In this document: piece by piece, positions 62,670 through 64,000 of the stretch | Layout: every line of letters starts with the position of its first letter | How positions within the stretch are numbered: position 1 is the stretch's first letter | Source: Aquamicrobium lusatiense | GTDB lineage: Bacteria > Pseudomonadota > Alphaproteobacteria > Rhizobiales > Rhizobiaceae | Length of the DNA stretch: 64,000 nt | Assembly: GCF_014201615.1 (NCBI RefSeq) | Contig: NZ_JACHEU010000001.1 | Location: forward strand, 701,631-765,630 | Direction: 5' to 3' | Notes under the pieces: generated by a model | Told to the model about the DNA's origin: nothing | Databases searched by the model: none | What the model saw: only the letters and a program-made list of their open reading frames with translations | Translations under genes and position numbers: made by a program

Positions 62670-63851
62670 TCATGCGACTTCGAACAAACCCGCCGCGCCC
62701 ATGCCGCCGCCCACGCACATGGTGACGACCGCATAGCGGGCGTTGCGACGCCTGCCCTCGATCAGCACATGGCCGACCTGACGCGAGCCGGTGGCGCCGT
62801 AGGGATGGCCGATGGCGATGGAGCCGCCATTGACGTTGAGCTTTTCCATCGGAATGCCGAGCGTGTCGCGGCAGTAAACGACCTGGCTGGCGAAGGCTTC
62901 GTTGAGCTCCCACAGGTCGATGTCGTCGATCGTCAGGCCGTTGCGCTCCAGAAGGCGGGGGACCGCATAGACGGGGCCGATGCCCATTTCGTCCGGCTTG
63001 CAGCCGGCGACGGCGAAGCCGCGGAAGATGCCGAGTGGTTGCAAGCCGCGCTTCTCGGCAAGCTTCGCGTCCATCACCACGCAGGCCGATGCGCCATCGG
63101 ACAGCTGGCTGGCATTGCCGGCAGTGATGAATTTTTCGGGCCCTCTCACCGGCTCCAGCTTTGCAAGGCCCTCGATGGTCGTGTCTGGGCGGTTGCACTC
63201 GTCCTGATGGAGCATGACCTCCTGCTGCGACGTGGTCCCGGTCGCCTTGTCGAACACCAGCTTGGTGGTGGCGAGCGGCACGATCTCGTCGTCGAAGCGC
63301 CCGGCCTGCTGCGCGGCTGCCGTGCGCTGCTGGCTGAACAGGGCGTATTCGTCCTGAGCCTGCCGGCTTACGCCATAGCGCTCGGCGACGATGTCGGCGG
63401 TTTCGATCATCGGCAGATAGACGTCCGGCCGGTGCTTGCCGAGCCACGGCTCGATGCCGAGATGCTTGTTGACGTCGTTCTGGATGAGGCTGATCGAGTC
63501 CAGCCCGCCGGCGACCATCACCGGTACCTTGTCGACGATGATGCGCTGGGCGGCGATGGCGATGGCCTGCAGGCCAGACGAGCAGAAGCGGTTGATGCTG
63601 AGCCCGGAAACGGTATCGGGCAGTCCGGCGCGCAGGGCGCACAGCCGCGCCATGTTCTTGCCCTGCGGCCCCTCATGGAAGGTGGCGCCGAGAACGAGGT
63701 CCTCGACCTCATCCTTGTCGATGCCGGCCCGTGCCACGGCATTGCCGACGACATGCGCGCCCAGTTCGAGGCTGTGGGTGTTGTTGAACGCGCCCCGGAA
63801 CGACTTGGCGAGCGGGGTGCGGGCGGTGGAAACGACGACGGCTTCGGTCAT
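62670..63851 (-). CDS. Acetyl-CoA acetyltransferase (thiolase)
   Basis: A 393-residue thiolase. The nucleophile is C90 in [13 protein letters not shown]. The active-site His is in [13 protein letters not shown] (about 346-358) and the second Cys in [14 protein letters not shown] near the end. It cleaves 3-ketoacyl-CoA to acetyl-CoA in beta-oxidation, or condenses in reverse. It lies between the large dehydrogenase gene (102 bp) and a 3-hydroxyacyl-CoA dehydrogenase gene (21 bp). Confidence 0.95.
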   Translation of the reverse strand: MTEAVVVSTARTPLAKSFRGAFNNTHSLELGAHVVGNAVARAGIDKDEVEDLVLGATFHEGPQGKNMARLCALRAGLPDTVSGLSINRFCSSGLQAIAIAAQRIIVDKVPVMVAGGLDSISLIQNDVNKHLGIEPWLGKHRPDVYLPMIETADIVAERYGVSRQAQDEYALFSQQRTAAAQQAGRFDDEIVPLATTKLVFDKATGTTSQQEVMLHQDECNRPDTTIEGLAKLEPVRGPEKFITAGNASQLSDGASACVVMDAKLAEKRGLQPLGIFRGFAVAGCKPDEMGIGPVYAVPRLLERNGLTIDDIDLWELNEAFASQVVYCRDTLGIPMEKLNVNGGSIAIGHPYGATGSRQVGHVLIEGRRRNARYAVVTMCVGGGMGAAGLFEVA

Positions 63852-63872
63852 GGCAAGTGGCTCCGGCGAGGG

Positions 63873-64000
63873 TTACAGCGAGGCGAAGGTCTGGCCGGCT
63901 TTCGCCAGCCGCTCCAGCAGGGGCGATGGCTTCCAGTGCGGCTCGCCGGTCTTGTCATGCAGCGCCACAAGCGTGTCATGGATCTTGCCGAGACCCACCT
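63873..64000 (-). CDS. 3-hydroxyacyl-CoA dehydrogenase/FadB-type protein, C-terminal fragment
   Basis: Only the last 42 residues are in the window, ending in LLERLAKAGQTFASL followed by TAA (stop at 63873). The ending HWKPSPLLERLA is typical of FadB/FadJ-type multifunctional beta-oxidation proteins. The rest lies beyond the right edge. It is the gene upstream of the thiolase, giving the usual fadB-fadA order. Confidence 0.75.
   Translation of the reverse strand, partial: VGLGKIHDTLVALHDKTGEPHWKPSPLLERLAKAGQTFASL

Overview
The window is about 64 kb of GC-rich, densely coding DNA from an alphaproteobacterium, most likely of the order Hyphomicrobiales (Rhizobiales). This rests on gene style (HmuTUV-type uptake, FecI/FecR, an mgtB-mgtC pair, FixJ-type two-component genes, many catabolic acyl-CoA genes and IclR/AraC regulators) and on two palindromic intergenic repeats that resemble those I know from rhizobial/Brucella-type genomes. 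Genus is not resolved. No rRNA, tRNA, CRISPR array, insertion sequence or phage gene was seen.

Layout. (1) 1-8.0 kb, minus strand: an iron/haem acquisition locus reading fecI, fecR, an STN-domain TonB receptor, hmuT-hmuU-hmuV, an O-methyltransferase and a siderophore-interacting reductase (cut by the window edge). (2) 8.0-12.7 kb: a structured non-coding stretch, a small conserved-looking protein, a divergent AraC regulator/MFS efflux pair and a FixJ-like response regulator with its histidine kinase. (3) 12.9-17.3 kb, minus: a magnesium locus with an upstream small ORF, mgtB (P-type ATPase), a small single-span membrane protein and mgtC. (4) 17.6-23.5 kb, minus: a second siderophore uptake operon (TonB receptor, FatB/CeuE-type binding protein, two permeases, ATPase). 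(5) 23.7-29 kb: a LysR-HTH/TrpD2-like fusion protein, then a TetR regulator divergent from an EmrA/EmrB drug efflux pair, with two inverted repeats between them. (6) 29-34 kb: a Baeyer-Villiger monooxygenase with an AraC-style direct-repeat operator, two AraC regulators and a serine esterase. (7) 34.6-35.2 kb: cspA and a small basic protein.

(8) 35.3-64 kb is a catabolic region. Two IclR regulators precede a minus-strand run that reads, in transcription order, class III aminotransferase, hotdog thioesterase, polyamine/opine-type ABC binding protein and two permeases, acyl-CoA dehydrogenase and acyl-CoA ligase. The matching ATPase is divergent. Next come a PuuB-like amine oxidase (minus) and a divergent plus-strand operon: polar amino-acid ABC importer, a diaminopentanoate-dehydrogenase-like oxidoreductase, a CaiC-like ligase, a second PuuB-like oxidase and an ornithine-cyclodeaminase-family protein. 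A beta-oxidation set follows (enoyl-CoA hydratase, TetR, SDR, APH-like kinase, two acyl-CoA dehydrogenases, thiolase, 3-hydroxyacyl-CoA dehydrogenase).

The most interesting candidate system is in region 8. A 24-bp dyad (TTAA-N2-TACCA-N2-TGGTA-N2-TTAA) or close variants overlap the promoters of three units: the first amine oxidase, the amino-acid importer operon and the enoyl-CoA hydratase operon. A degenerate copy lies in the promoter of the polyamine-type ABC operon. This suggests one regulator controlling a pathway that imports an amino compound, deaminates it, activates it to a CoA thioester and feeds beta-oxidation. The substrate is not identifiable from sequence. The importer operon also has a leader with four consecutive perfect hairpins.
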